A stretch of 62,505 nt of DNA. It comes from Verrucomicrobiales bacterium. Lineage in GTDB: Bacteria > Verrucomicrobiota > Verrucomicrobiia > Verrucomicrobiales > DEV007. Shown in pieces: positions 53,230 to 61,194 of this stretch. The position numbers and the translations under genes were made by a program. The notes beneath the pieces were generated by a model. It made no database searches and was not told where the DNA came from. It saw only the letters and a list, made by a program, of their open reading frames with translations. Location of the stretch: the NCBI GenBank assembly GCA_021648365.1, contig JAKISY010000013.1:1-62505 (forward strand), in the 5' to 3' direction. Every line of letters begins with the position of its first letter. Position 1 is the first letter of the stretch.

Positions 53230-53430
53230 ATGGCACGACCTAAAAATACGCTGGAAACCATCCAGATTACGATCTCGACCACGCAGCAAGTGAAGGACTC
53301 CCTTCAGCTGCTGACCGAGACCGGTTTTTATGGCAAAAATGCCGCCGACACGGCTCACGCTCTACTCAAAGAGCGTATCCGAGAACTCATTCAACTAGGT
53401 CAATTGCCCAATCCTGCAGAAAAAAAATAA
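53230..53430 (+). CDS. Small protein, possible ribbon-helix-helix type
   Basis: The protein has 66 residues. An N-terminal strand-like segment ETIQITISTTQQVKDSLQLL is followed by two helices (TGFYGKNAADTAHALLKERI). This is the size and order of ribbon-helix-helix DNA-binding proteins, but I see no definitive match. TTGACT at 53176-53181 upstream may be a -35 element. A second small frame starts 44 nt after its stop on the same strand, and the pair may be an operon. Confidence 0.55.
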   Translation: MARPKNTLETIQITISTTQQVKDSLQLLTETGFYGKNAADTAHALLKERIRELIQLGQLPNPAEKK

Positions 53431-53474
53431 CCAGGAGTATCAGCTGATCCAAACCCGAATCAACACAGTTAGCC

Positions 53475-53708
53475 ATGCACCCATATCAACCCGATGCCTC
53501 ACAAGATCAGCAAAACCTCAGAGTTTTGACCACCGCCACGCTTGCCCCCGATCAAGCTTACCAATCCAATTCAGCGGTGCGCGAAGCCTTTGATAATGAA
53601 CTGCGTGAACTAGCAGAGGAAATCGTTCGCTGTCACCCTAGCTTGACACAACTGCTCTTGAGCCTCGGCGAAGCCAATGCTGCCAGCCCAGTGCACGGCA
53701 GAAACTAA
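53475..53708 (+). CDS. Unrecognised 77-residue protein
   Basis: The frame begins MHPYQPDASQDQQNLRVLTT and continues with a helical segment (NELRELAEEIVRCHPSLTQL then LLSLGEAN). It looks soluble, with a Gln/Pro-rich N-terminus. It follows the ribbon-helix-helix-like gene by 44 nt. The long hairpin repeat copy 2 begins 12 nt after its stop. I cannot assign a function. Confidence 0.5.
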   Translation: MHPYQPDASQDQQNLRVLTTATLAPDQAYQSNSAVREAFDNELRELAEEIVRCHPSLTQLLLSLGEANAASPVHGRN

Positions 53709-53720
53709 GGAGTTGCGAAG

Positions 53721-53854
53721 AAATAAATTGCTTAACTCAGCAAAGAGTTTTGTTTGGATTCAAGGCGAACTTCGACAGAGTTTAGCGGGCTAAATGAGTC
53801 GAATTTCAACGCAGAAGCCAGACAAAAATCGAAGCGGAGTTGGGTAAGTTATTT
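53721..53854. repeat. Long nested hairpin repeat, copy 2
   Basis: The outer arms of 37 nt (53721-53757 and 53818-53854) pair at 27 positions plus several G-U pairs, without a gap. A middle stem TTCGAC/GTCGAA and an apex GTTTAGC-GG-GCTAAAT (53780-53795) lie inside. CAAGGCG, TAGCGGGCTA and AACGC are shared with copy 1 at 17396-17513, while stem bases differ in a compensating way. Confidence 0.8.
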
Positions 53855-54021
53855 TTGAGCGGCTCCTAACCGTATCTTTTTTTGTAGGACGACCGCCCCG
53901 GTTGTCATCCCAATTATAGGGCAAGCGCCTTCAGCGCCAAGACCAAACACCCTCCCCACTGCTGGCTTCTCGAAGCTATGCAGGAAAACTGCATCTAAAC
54001 CTGTATTGATTTTCCTTTCTT

Positions 54022-54048
54022 ATCCGCGTCCATCCGCGTAATCCGCGG
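54022..54048. repeat. ATCCGCG word array
   Basis: ATCCGCG occurs at 54022, 54032 and 54041 with 3-nt and 2-nt spacers, in the gene-free stretch 53855-54174 that has no other recognisable content besides a degenerate CTCTG-like tract near 54080-54095. Confidence 0.55.
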
Positions 54049-54174
54049 TTAGTTCCTTTCCTCGCTCCGGTCTCGGTGAACTCTGCTCTCTGTGGTAATA
54101 ATCCGCCTCGCCCTATACCCAGAACCAGCGAGTAAAAATAAAAGCTCCCGTCTTCTGCAGGACTCGCAACGCAT

Positions 54175-54797
54175 TTATTCCTGCTCGCTGCTCCAAGTCG
54201 CCATATCTCTGCGGATCTTGGGACGAATGAACCAAATCAGAATAAACACGGGCAATACCATCACCCAAAGCAAACCTGCTACCAAAGCCACGGTAGAGAA
54301 AATCTCTGTCGCGCTGCTAACCATGTCAGCCACCTGCTCGGCTCCAGCGGCGCCGCCCGCACCACCAGCTTTTTCCATCGCCTTTTTCTGTTGCTCCATC
54401 AACAGCGGCAATTGCTCCTGTTGCATCATGTAATTGAAAAACCCACCCACCACGCCCACTAACATTTTTAACAAAGCCCAAAAAACCAACACATAGATCG
54501 CAAAACGCTTGCGGAATAATAACAACATCGCACCTAGGAACAACAAAGCTCCTAGGCAAATATCCACCGCTCCACTACCGAGCATGAACGGCCGCCATTT
54601 TCATAAAAATCCGCAGGCATGTTGGCAGCCTTAGCCATCATCTCGCTTAAAAAACTCGAAGCGATCGTCATCGCTCCTTTCAATCCCCCTAGAATACCGA
54701 ATATCAGCGTGATGATGCCTAGCGTTTTCGGCCACTGCGACTTCCTGACGACGCCCTGCGGGCGAGCTTGATTCTGCTGATGCTCTTGTTCGTTCAT
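54175..54797 (-). pseudogene. Two-frame membrane protein, single frameshift
   Basis: The N-part from ATG 54797 (MNEQEHQQNQARPQGVVRKS, then one transmembrane helix GIITLIFGILGGLKGAM) runs to ADFYENG. A frame change near 54590 continues WRPFMLGSGAVDICLGALLF with three more helices to 54175. The joined product of about 205 residues has the look of a DUF-type membrane protein with cytoplasmic Gln-rich start. A single-base indel explains the break. It may be a sequencing error rather than a dead gene. No family assigned. Confidence 0.55.
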
Positions 54798-54881
54798 GCT
54801 CGCAGCCTAGCGAATAAATGCTTCCCAAGCAATGCAATTCCTCTGCGGATTCAGCAAAAAGTAATCACACCACAATAGGTC

Positions 54882-56252
54882 TCACTCCCCCTGCTTCAGT
54901 TTCCTAAGCAACTCCAGCATTCTCTCAGCATCTGATCCTCGCCCCAATTCACGTAGCAGAGTGACTGCCAACTCATGGACTGCAAGCTCTTCGGGACGCT
55001 TCTCCATCACTTGTTCGCAAAAATTCAGCGCAGCTACCTTATCTCCCCTCTTGTTATTGGCATAAGCTAAGCGCATCAAAATATCTACCCGCTCAGGTTG
55101 CAAGCGATGAGCTTTTAACAAACAAGGCAAACCTAGATGCCAGCAGCCAGCCGAATTGACCGTGCGCGCCACCTGCAACAGCCCCTCAACATTAGCAAGC
55201 TGAGCTTCCGCCAACACCACGGCACGCTGCAGCGAGTAATCGCTTTCTACCACATTCATTGCCTTCTGCACCGCAGCGTCATACCGATCCTCCACGACCC
55301 GTTTCGCAAAAACTACGGCTAAGCTCGCATGCACAAGATAGTGCCCAGGACGCCAATCAGAAAAATACTCAAGCCAGCCATAAGCCCGATCGAGATCTCC
55401 CCGCGCAAAAGCCTCCATGGCGTGCTCCCTTGCGTCACTCAAATCTACAGCTTCCTGTAAGCACTGACCTTGTTGACTTTTTTCTTCGGCTAGCGCAATG
55501 ACATCCACACTGCCGCCACGCATCCTCTCATATCGAGCCTGCAAGCGCTCTCGTGAGATCTGATAATGAGGCGCGTTCCCCGATCGAATGCTCTCCTGCG
55601 TCATACGAGCACGGTAAACTTCATAACGAGCCCAAACGTAATCTGGGCTAAGATGTTTGTAGTGCAACAACATCAAGCCTGGTACCCGAAAATACGCCAC
55701 CCGTCCCTGCGGATGACACACATGACACCCTATTTCGTAATCAATCTGCTCCACCGCATTCGGATCAAACAACAAACATTTATCGTAAACATGCAAACGC
55801 ATACCCTCTCGAATACAGTCAAGAAGATCCTCATCACTACCCGGCTCCTGCTCCCCCACCATTTCATAACCTTTTGGCATCAACACCGTCGCTTCACGCC
55901 GCTTCATCTCCCGTAGTACTTCGGGCAAATCGGGATGATACAAAAACTCATCCATGTCGCAAACCACCACAAAATCCGCCTGCCCACGGCTTTCTTTCCA
56001 CACCTCATTTTTGATCTGCAAATAGCTGTGATCATTCAGCTCGCCCTCGGTATCAAAACTTCGCAACTCTGCATTGCCAGCCGCCTCCACTATCTCCTGA
56101 CTGCCATCATCCGAACCATTATCAAAAACGACAATTTTTTCAGCAAAGGCGTAATGCCTCAAAAAATGAGGCAAGATCACCGCTTCATTCCAACACAGCA
56201 CATACACATGCACTCGGATTTCTGTATTTGCATTTTTTGCCACAGTTTGCAT
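54882..56252 (-). CDS. Glycosyltransferase family 2-like protein with TPR C-domain
   Basis: The protein has 456 residues. Residues 10-240 resemble Glyco_tranf_2_4: VYVLCWNEAVILPHFLRHYA, KIVVFDNGSDDGSQEIVEAA, DFVVVCDMDEFLYHPDLPEV (DxD at about 98). The rest has TPR-like helices (HAMEAFARGDLDRAYGWLEY; RVDILMRLAYANNKRGDKVA). It would transfer a sugar to an unknown acceptor. Start ATG 56252. Possibly involved in O-antigen, glycoprotein or capsule decoration, by family only. Confidence 0.8.
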   Translation of the reverse strand: MQTVAKNANTEIRVHVYVLCWNEAVILPHFLRHYAFAEKIVVFDNGSDDGSQEIVEAAGNAELRSFDTEGELNDHSYLQIKNEVWKESRGQADFVVVCDMDEFLYHPDLPEVLREMKRREATVLMPKGYEMVGEQEPGSDEDLLDCIREGMRLHVYDKCLLFDPNAVEQIDYEIGCHVCHPQGRVAYFRVPGLMLLHYKHLSPDYVWARYEVYRARMTQESIRSGNAPHYQISRERLQARYERMRGGSVDVIALAEEKSQQGQCLQEAVDLSDAREHAMEAFARGDLDRAYGWLEYFSDWRPGHYLVHASLAVVFAKRVVEDRYDAAVQKAMNVVESDYSLQRAVVLAEAQLANVEGLLQVARTVNSAGCWHLGLPCLLKAHRLQPERVDILMRLAYANNKRGDKVAALNFCEQVMEKRPEELAVHELAVTLLRELGRGSDAERMLELLRKLKQGE

Positions 56253-56659
56253 TCCCCAGCTATCATCCTACAAAATCCACCTTTTGTCGATCCGTAGCTG
56301 AACGCATCCAATGCAAGCTAACTACGAGCCGCTGCCATCCTCCCAAATGAAGCTGCCAGCAGCGATCAGTTATGTCATCGGCTTACTAGGGGGGGCCTCT
56401 AAAATTAGTATGCATCTATGGTGAGATCGCTACAAGTATAAAATACCTTTGCGCAAACCTACTACAGATAAAGGCTCATGATTCATATTTTCAGCTTCTC
56501 ACGAGAAAACCAGCCCACCAAATTTTATGGGAAAATCAACGTAATCTTTATTGAAAACGACAGCCTCTCCTGAACCCTTGGATCGCTGCCATCTTCATAG
56601 CGGTAATCTTGTAGCCAAAACTACAGAACAATTGTAAGGCGATTACGATGAAACAGCAA
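56253..56659. other. Intergenic stretch without a recognised gene
   Basis: No convincing coding frame is seen. A 15-nt motif (GCAGCGATCAGTTAT near 56358-56372) recurs with one change (GCAGCTATCAGTTAT) near 56980-56994, so short duplicated segments flank the transposase remnant to the right. Confidence 0.4.
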
Positions 56660-56925
56660 TTACTGGATCACGTCTGCTTTCAAATCCCGCAGTACCCGCA
56701 AATCCCCCCACTGCGCCCCGCGCATTTTCCGACCACCATCCGTCCTCCGCACTCCGAACTGATCTCTCTTGCTCTCAAAAAAATCATCCACATAACGCTG
56801 ACTCCCCAACACCGCGCCATCGGTAAAATACCTGACCCGGCATCTCAAAGCCTCCGCCAACGGCAAACGCCCCCCGATTCCAGCACCTGCTTAATTTCCT
56901 CCTGACTAAATCCCCCTTTAGCTTT
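56660..56925 (-). pseudogene. RAYT (REP-associated tyrosine transposase) C-terminal remnant
   Basis: Reading leftward, GGFSQEEIKQVLESGG is followed after a one-base frameshift by LPLAEALRCRVRYFTDGAVL then GSQRYVDDFFESKRDQFG, MRGAQWGDLRVLRDLKADVI and stop at 56660. This is the C-terminal end of IS200-like RAYT proteins (RVRYFxDGAVLG ... FVxxxF ... MRGxxWGxLRxLRDLR). The catalytic HUH domain is missing. Full RAYTs mobilise REP-type hairpins. Confidence 0.7.
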
Positions 56926-57055
56926 ATTATGACCATTTTATCTTCGAGCCGCCCAAATTCGCCAAAATTAAGATCCCCGCAGCTATCAGTTATAAAATCA
57001 AAAATCACTAGCTAGTTGATTCCAGCGTGATTTGCGATTAGCTCATTTTAAGACC

Positions 57056-58273
57056 ATGAGCGATACGGCTATCAATACAGATCAACTACCCGATTCCCAC
57101 GGGCATTTCGGAACATTTGGCGGCATGTTTGTGCCAGAGACGCTGATGGAAGCCCTCAAGGAGCTGACCGCAGAATACGAACAAGCCAAAAAAGATCCCG
57201 CCTTCCAAGCCGAACTCGATCACCTGCTTCACGACTACGTCGGTCGAGAAACCCCCCTCTACTTCGCCGAAGGGCTAACAAAAAAACTCGGCGGTGCAAA
57301 AATTTTCCTCAAACGAGAAGACCTGCTTCACACAGGAGCTCACAAGATCAACAACGCCCTCGGTCAAATCCTACTCGCCAAACGACTCGGCAAAAAACGC
57401 ATCATCGCAGAAACTGGAGCAGGCCAACACGGCGTCGCCACCGCCACCGTCGCCGCCCGCTTTGGCATGGAGTGCGTGGTCTATATGGGCGCCGTCGATA
57501 TGGAGCGCCAGCATCTCAACGTCGTGCGCATGCGTCTGCTCGGAGCAGAAGTTCGCGCCGTACACGCCGGCCAAGCCACGCTCAAAGAAGCCGTCAACGA
57601 AGCGATGCGTGACTGGGTCACCCATGTGCGCTCGACCCACTACATCCTCGGCAGCGCCCTCGGCTCCCACCCCTACCCGATGATGGTGCGTGATTTCCAC
57701 CGCGTGATCGGACTCGAAGCCCGCGCCCAGATTCTTGACCGCGAAGATCGCCTACCCGACCTACTGATCGCTTGCGTCGGCGGCGGCAGCAATGCGATGG
57801 GCTTGTTCCACCCTTTTTTGAATGACAGCGAAGTCGCCATGATCGGCGTCGAAGCAGGAGGCCACGGCATCAGCGAAGGTCAACACGCCGCCAGATTTCA
57901 AGGCGGCAAGCTCGGCGTGCTGCAAGGCACCAAAACCTGGTTACTCGCCGACGACGATGGTCAAATCCAGCTTACCCACTCTATTTCCGCCGGCCTAGAC
58001 TACGCAGCGGTAGGACCAGAACACGCCTACTTGCAAGACATCGGACGAGTGCAATACACCTACGCCACCGATGACGAAGCCCTTGACGCCTTCCAAGTGC
58101 TGTCCCGAACCGAGGGCATCATCCCCGCACTGGAAAGCTCACACGCCATCGCTCAGACTCTGAAAAGTGCCGCAGAAATGAACTCCGATCAGATCATCAT
58201 CTGCAACCTCTCCGGGCGAGGCGACAAAGACGTAGAACAAGCCGCCAAATTTATTTTTGGAGACGAAGCATAA
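57056..58273 (+). CDS. trpB: Tryptophan synthase beta chain
   Basis: The protein has 405 residues from ATG 57056 (MSDTAINTDQLPDSHGHFGT); an upstream Met at 57032 is less likely. Landmarks are GGMFVPETLMEALKEL, the PLP Lys motif REDLLHTGAHKINNALGQIL, ETGAGQHGVATATVAARFG and the GGGSNAMGLF phosphate loop, with the C-terminal LEPALESSHA block (IIPALESSHAIAQ). It makes tryptophan from indole and serine as the TrpA2B2 complex. No other trp gene is in the window. Confidence 0.95.
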   Translation: MSDTAINTDQLPDSHGHFGTFGGMFVPETLMEALKELTAEYEQAKKDPAFQAELDHLLHDYVGRETPLYFAEGLTKKLGGAKIFLKREDLLHTGAHKINNALGQILLAKRLGKKRIIAETGAGQHGVATATVAARFGMECVVYMGAVDMERQHLNVVRMRLLGAEVRAVHAGQATLKEAVNEAMRDWVTHVRSTHYILGSALGSHPYPMMVRDFHRVIGLEARAQILDREDRLPDLLIACVGGGSNAMGLFHPFLNDSEVAMIGVEAGGHGISEGQHAARFQGGKLGVLQGTKTWLLADDDGQIQLTHSISAGLDYAAVGPEHAYLQDIGRVQYTYATDDEALDAFQVLSRTEGIIPALESSHAIAQTLKSAAEMNSDQIIICNLSGRGDKDVEQAAKFIFGDEA

Positions 58274-58326
58274 TTGATTTGCTCATTTTCACTTGAGCAG
58301 GAACTAAGCTCACTTATGATCGTATC

Positions 58327-59100
58327 ATGACTCATCTCCCTAGACGCCCACTCAGATATTCAGCGATACTGCTCACGCTGACTTTGTTATTCGCTTGCAC
58401 CCATTCGAGCACCCACGCCACCGAACTCGACTTGCAGAATGTCGAAGGCTCCGTGAGTTCCGTCACAGTGAAAGGTTTTGACCAAGAAAGTCGCAAGATC
58501 CAAATCGAAAAAGATGGCAAAGATTTCCAATACGCGCTAAGCGACCTTGCATTCACCAGCAAAATCGCCGTGCTTAGGAGCCCCGAACTTGAGGCGACAC
58601 TGGCAGAGAAAGCGCAGCGCAAAAAACAGAGCCTGCTACTTTACAGTTACGTCATCCTCACCATTCTTGCACTGGCTTTAGTGATCGGGATTCCCACCTT
58701 CCGAGCTTCTGCTTTTTTGATCACCGGACAAGAAGGTCGCATCCATTTCAAAGTATGGATGCAGATCCTCGCTTGGTTCATCCTGATTGCCGTCATCCGC
58801 CTCATAGTGCTAGGCGGCATCACTTGGACCGAAGTGCTCGCCAATGGTTACCACATCTTCCGCGCAGAAGACGGGTTAGCGCTACTGTCTGCCCTGCTTG
58901 GTGCCATCGGCTTGGTCAAATACCACTACAGCGAAACCCTGCAGCTCGCCATCATCACCATCGCCGTGCACTTTGTCGCGTTCAACTTAGTCATCGGCGG
59001 ACTCGGCTGGTTGATCTTGAGATGGAACGGAGGCGAATGGACCACCGTTGCAGATGAACTGCTCACTCTACTGATTCTCAAACCCTTCGAGTTGATCTGA
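58327..59100 (+). CDS. Exported membrane protein with small beta domain, unknown
   Basis: The protein has 257 residues. The signal includes LLFACTHSS, a possible lipobox. Residues 33-75 form a short SHD1-like segment (GSVSSVTVKGFDQESRKIQI then LSDLAFTSKIAVL), followed by five transmembrane helices (about 105-250). I do not know the family. It is likely inner-membrane and shares orientation with trpB and the next gene, which starts 47 nt later. Confidence 0.55.
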   Translation: MTHLPRRPLRYSAILLTLTLLFACTHSSTHATELDLQNVEGSVSSVTVKGFDQESRKIQIEKDGKDFQYALSDLAFTSKIAVLRSPELEATLAEKAQRKKQSLLLYSYVILTILALALVIGIPTFRASAFLITGQEGRIHFKVWMQILAWFILIAVIRLIVLGGITWTEVLANGYHIFRAEDGLALLSALLGAIGLVKYHYSETLQLAIITIAVHFVAFNLVIGGLGWLILRWNGGEWTTVADELLTLLILKPFELI

Positions 59101-59147
59101 TTTTTCAATTTTCCTCTTGATTGCAACGCCGCTGGCAATGAATAGGA

Positions 59148-59767
59148 ATGACTATGAAAAGATCTCTCCTTTTGATTCCCCTCATCCTGCTCGCTCTTTG
59201 GGCAGGCACTACTTGGATTATTGGCAGCTACACCCAGAGCGGATTCGACATCGCGCTAGAAAAAGTCAATCAACAGCTTGCCGCGACGCCAGCTCAAACC
59301 TCCATCTCTCAAGACTCCTACTCACGTGGATTTTTGAGCAGTCAGGCGATCACAAAAATCAGCCATGCCAGCAAAGCTGAAAGCGAAGAAAATGACGTCT
59401 TCCTGAAGTTCCAAGCTTGGCACGGCCCGTTGATGTTCACTCCCAAAGGATTGAAATTCGGCAACCAATACGTGATCGTTACTTTAGCGAAAGATCAGCT
59501 ACCCGAGAAAATCTGTGAAAAAATCGAAGCCGGTTTCAAAGGAAAAGAAGCTTTTGAAATCGCTATTTTTTCTGGCTTCGACGGACAGGTCGATGTCGAA
59601 GCCTCCATCTCTCCTTTCTCTTCAGATGAGAAAAGTAATACCACCCTGCAGTTTGAAGGTTTGACAGGACAAATCAGCACCGATCACCAAGGCTCGTTTG
59701 CCAAAGGCTCACTCAAGTTTGGAGCTCTCACTTTTGCTGATAAAAAATCAGGGGACACCCTCTCTAT
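59148..59767 (+). pseudogene. DUF945-like (YdgA) protein, cut by the junction
   Basis: The N-terminal 206 codons are protein-like: a transmembrane signal (RSLLLIPLILLALWAGTTWI), then DUF945-type text (QSGFDIALEKVNQQLA; SYSRGFLSSQA; ISPFSSDEKSNTTLQFEG; GLTGQISTDHQGSFAKGSL). The last residues LSIAAL and everything after are encoded by the AT-rich foreign segment. Normal family length is over 400 residues, so the C-terminal half is lost at the joint near 59767. Confidence 0.6.
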
Positions 59768-59768
59768 C
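59767..59768. other. Putative assembly junction
   Basis: Left of this point lies a GC-balanced verrucomicrobial gene on the plus strand. Right of it lies an AT-rich minus-strand aminotransferase that loses its family-like sequence exactly here (after GFLQAIKAA). Both genes are cut at the same base region, within a few nt (GCAGCT could belong to either side). Confidence 0.8.
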
Positions 59769-60745
59769 GCAGCTTTAATAGCCTGTAGAAATCCAGGGGT
59801 ACCACCATCCTCTCTTGCTTCAATGTCAGTGATATAATTATGTTGATCCCATCTGTTTGTCCATACAACGGTACCACCTCCTGGATTATCCGGTATCTGA
59901 TTGTGGTAAAGTTTTGAATTAAATATTAGTATTCCTGAACTTCCCGGGCCACCCAGGAAGTTGTGCGGTGAGAATACAATACCGTCCAGATATGCCATGG
60001 GTCTATCTTCAGGATGCATGTTTATAGAAACGTAGGGAGCAGATGCAGCAAAATCCACAAAACAAATTCCATCAGCTTCATGCATTATTTCTGCTAGTTC
60101 CTGATATGGTGTGATAATTCCTGTCACATTTGAAGCAGCAGAAAAAGCTCCAATTTTAAGTTTTCTATCCTTAAATTTTTCTACAAGGCTGCGTAGATTA
60201 TCTGGATTTACAAGAAGATTTTCATCAGGTTCCATAACAATAACATCGGCTATAGTTTCAAGCCAGGATGTGTGGTTTGAATGGTGTTCCATATGGGTTA
60301 CAAATACTATTGGTCGCTCTGTATCGTTACTTGGGTTTAACTTTTTCCTAGGTATTCCACAAGAAAGATAACCGGACTTTATTGTTTCAGGAACCCTTAG
60401 CTGTAAAATCCTTTGTAGCTTGTTGATAACTGCAGTCATTCCAAAACCGGCAGTAATAAGAATATCATCCTTTCCTGCGTTGACATGCTTTTTAATTATA
60501 TCATGTGATTTATGATATGCACGGGTCATTATCATCCCAGTTTCACTGGATTCGGAATGGGTGTTAGCTACGAATGGACCAACTTCAAGAAGCATTTTTT
60601 CTTCTATTGGTTTATAAAGTCTTCCACTAGCTATCCAGTCAGCATATAGGATTTCTTTGATCCCGGTAGGAGCATTAAAAGTTGCATCAATACCTACTAT
60701 ATTTTGTCTAAAATAATTGAAATATTTTTCAAGTTCATTCATCAT
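59768..60745 (-). CDS. Class V aminotransferase-like protein, C-terminus cut
   Basis: Residues 1-326 are family-like: NELEKYFNYFRQNIVGIDAT, ILYADWIASGRLYKPIEEK, ILITAGFGMTAVINKLQRIL, HMEHHSNHTSWLE (His stacking on PLP), GAFSAASNVTGI, FVDFAASAPY (Asp). The residue normally carrying PLP is Asn 262 (SPHNFLGGPG) instead of Lys (SPHKFLGG-type), from an AAC codon. After 326 the frame reads foreign DNA. Function may be cysteine desulfurase/selenocysteine lyase-like in the family, but this copy lacks the catalytic Lys. Confidence 0.7.
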
Positions 60746-60785
60746 TACTTATTCAGTTCCTTTGTAAAATTATTTCTGGATTTAC

Positions 60786-61181
60786 TTATAAAATAAACTC
60801 AATCTCACAGGACATTTTTGCAACTGCAGAGAGAGTTTGATATACGGAGCAATACTTTGAGGATAACTCTATTGTCTTTCTAAGACCTCTCTCATTTTTC
60901 CCATTTTTTACAATAAATTTAACATTAACCTGTTTTAACAGAGTTGGTAGAGTGTCTCTTTTTTTTCCTGTAACTTCAACTGTCACGGAATCGAATGAAA
61001 TTTTCTTCTTATTTGCGAATTTGTGAAACTAGAAAAACCTGCAGGATCCAAGAGCTCCAAATATCATGTCATAGGGTAGAATTTTCCCCTCTCCTTTTCC
61101 CACCAGACTCTTTCCTGAAGGTGTAATAATCTCTCCATCATATTCTTTTTTCAAATTAACAGTAATTTGATTCAATCCCAA
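60786..61181 (-). pseudogene. OsmC-family protein with in-frame TAG
   Basis: TTG 61181, 6 nt after GGAGG (61188-61192), starts LGLNQITVNLKKEYDGEIIT, then YDMIFGALGSC. A TAG at 61031-61029 (codon 51) interrupts it, and the same frame continues FHKFANKKKISFDSVTVEV to ELSSKYCSVYQTLSAVAKMS and stop at 60786. OsmC/Ohr proteins reduce organic hydroperoxides with two Cys; the first (GALGSC) and second (KYCSVYQTL) are in place, on opposite sides of the TAG. Confidence 0.6.
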
Positions 61182-61194
61182 AATTTACCTCCAT

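Noticed and set aside
56648..56905. An 85-codon plus-strand frame
   Set aside because: It is antisense to the RAYT remnant, which has clear family similarity on the minus strand.
59684..59767. C-terminal 27 residues of the aminotransferase frame
   Set aside because: They are read from the verrucomicrobial DUF945-like gene on the other strand and arise from the joint.
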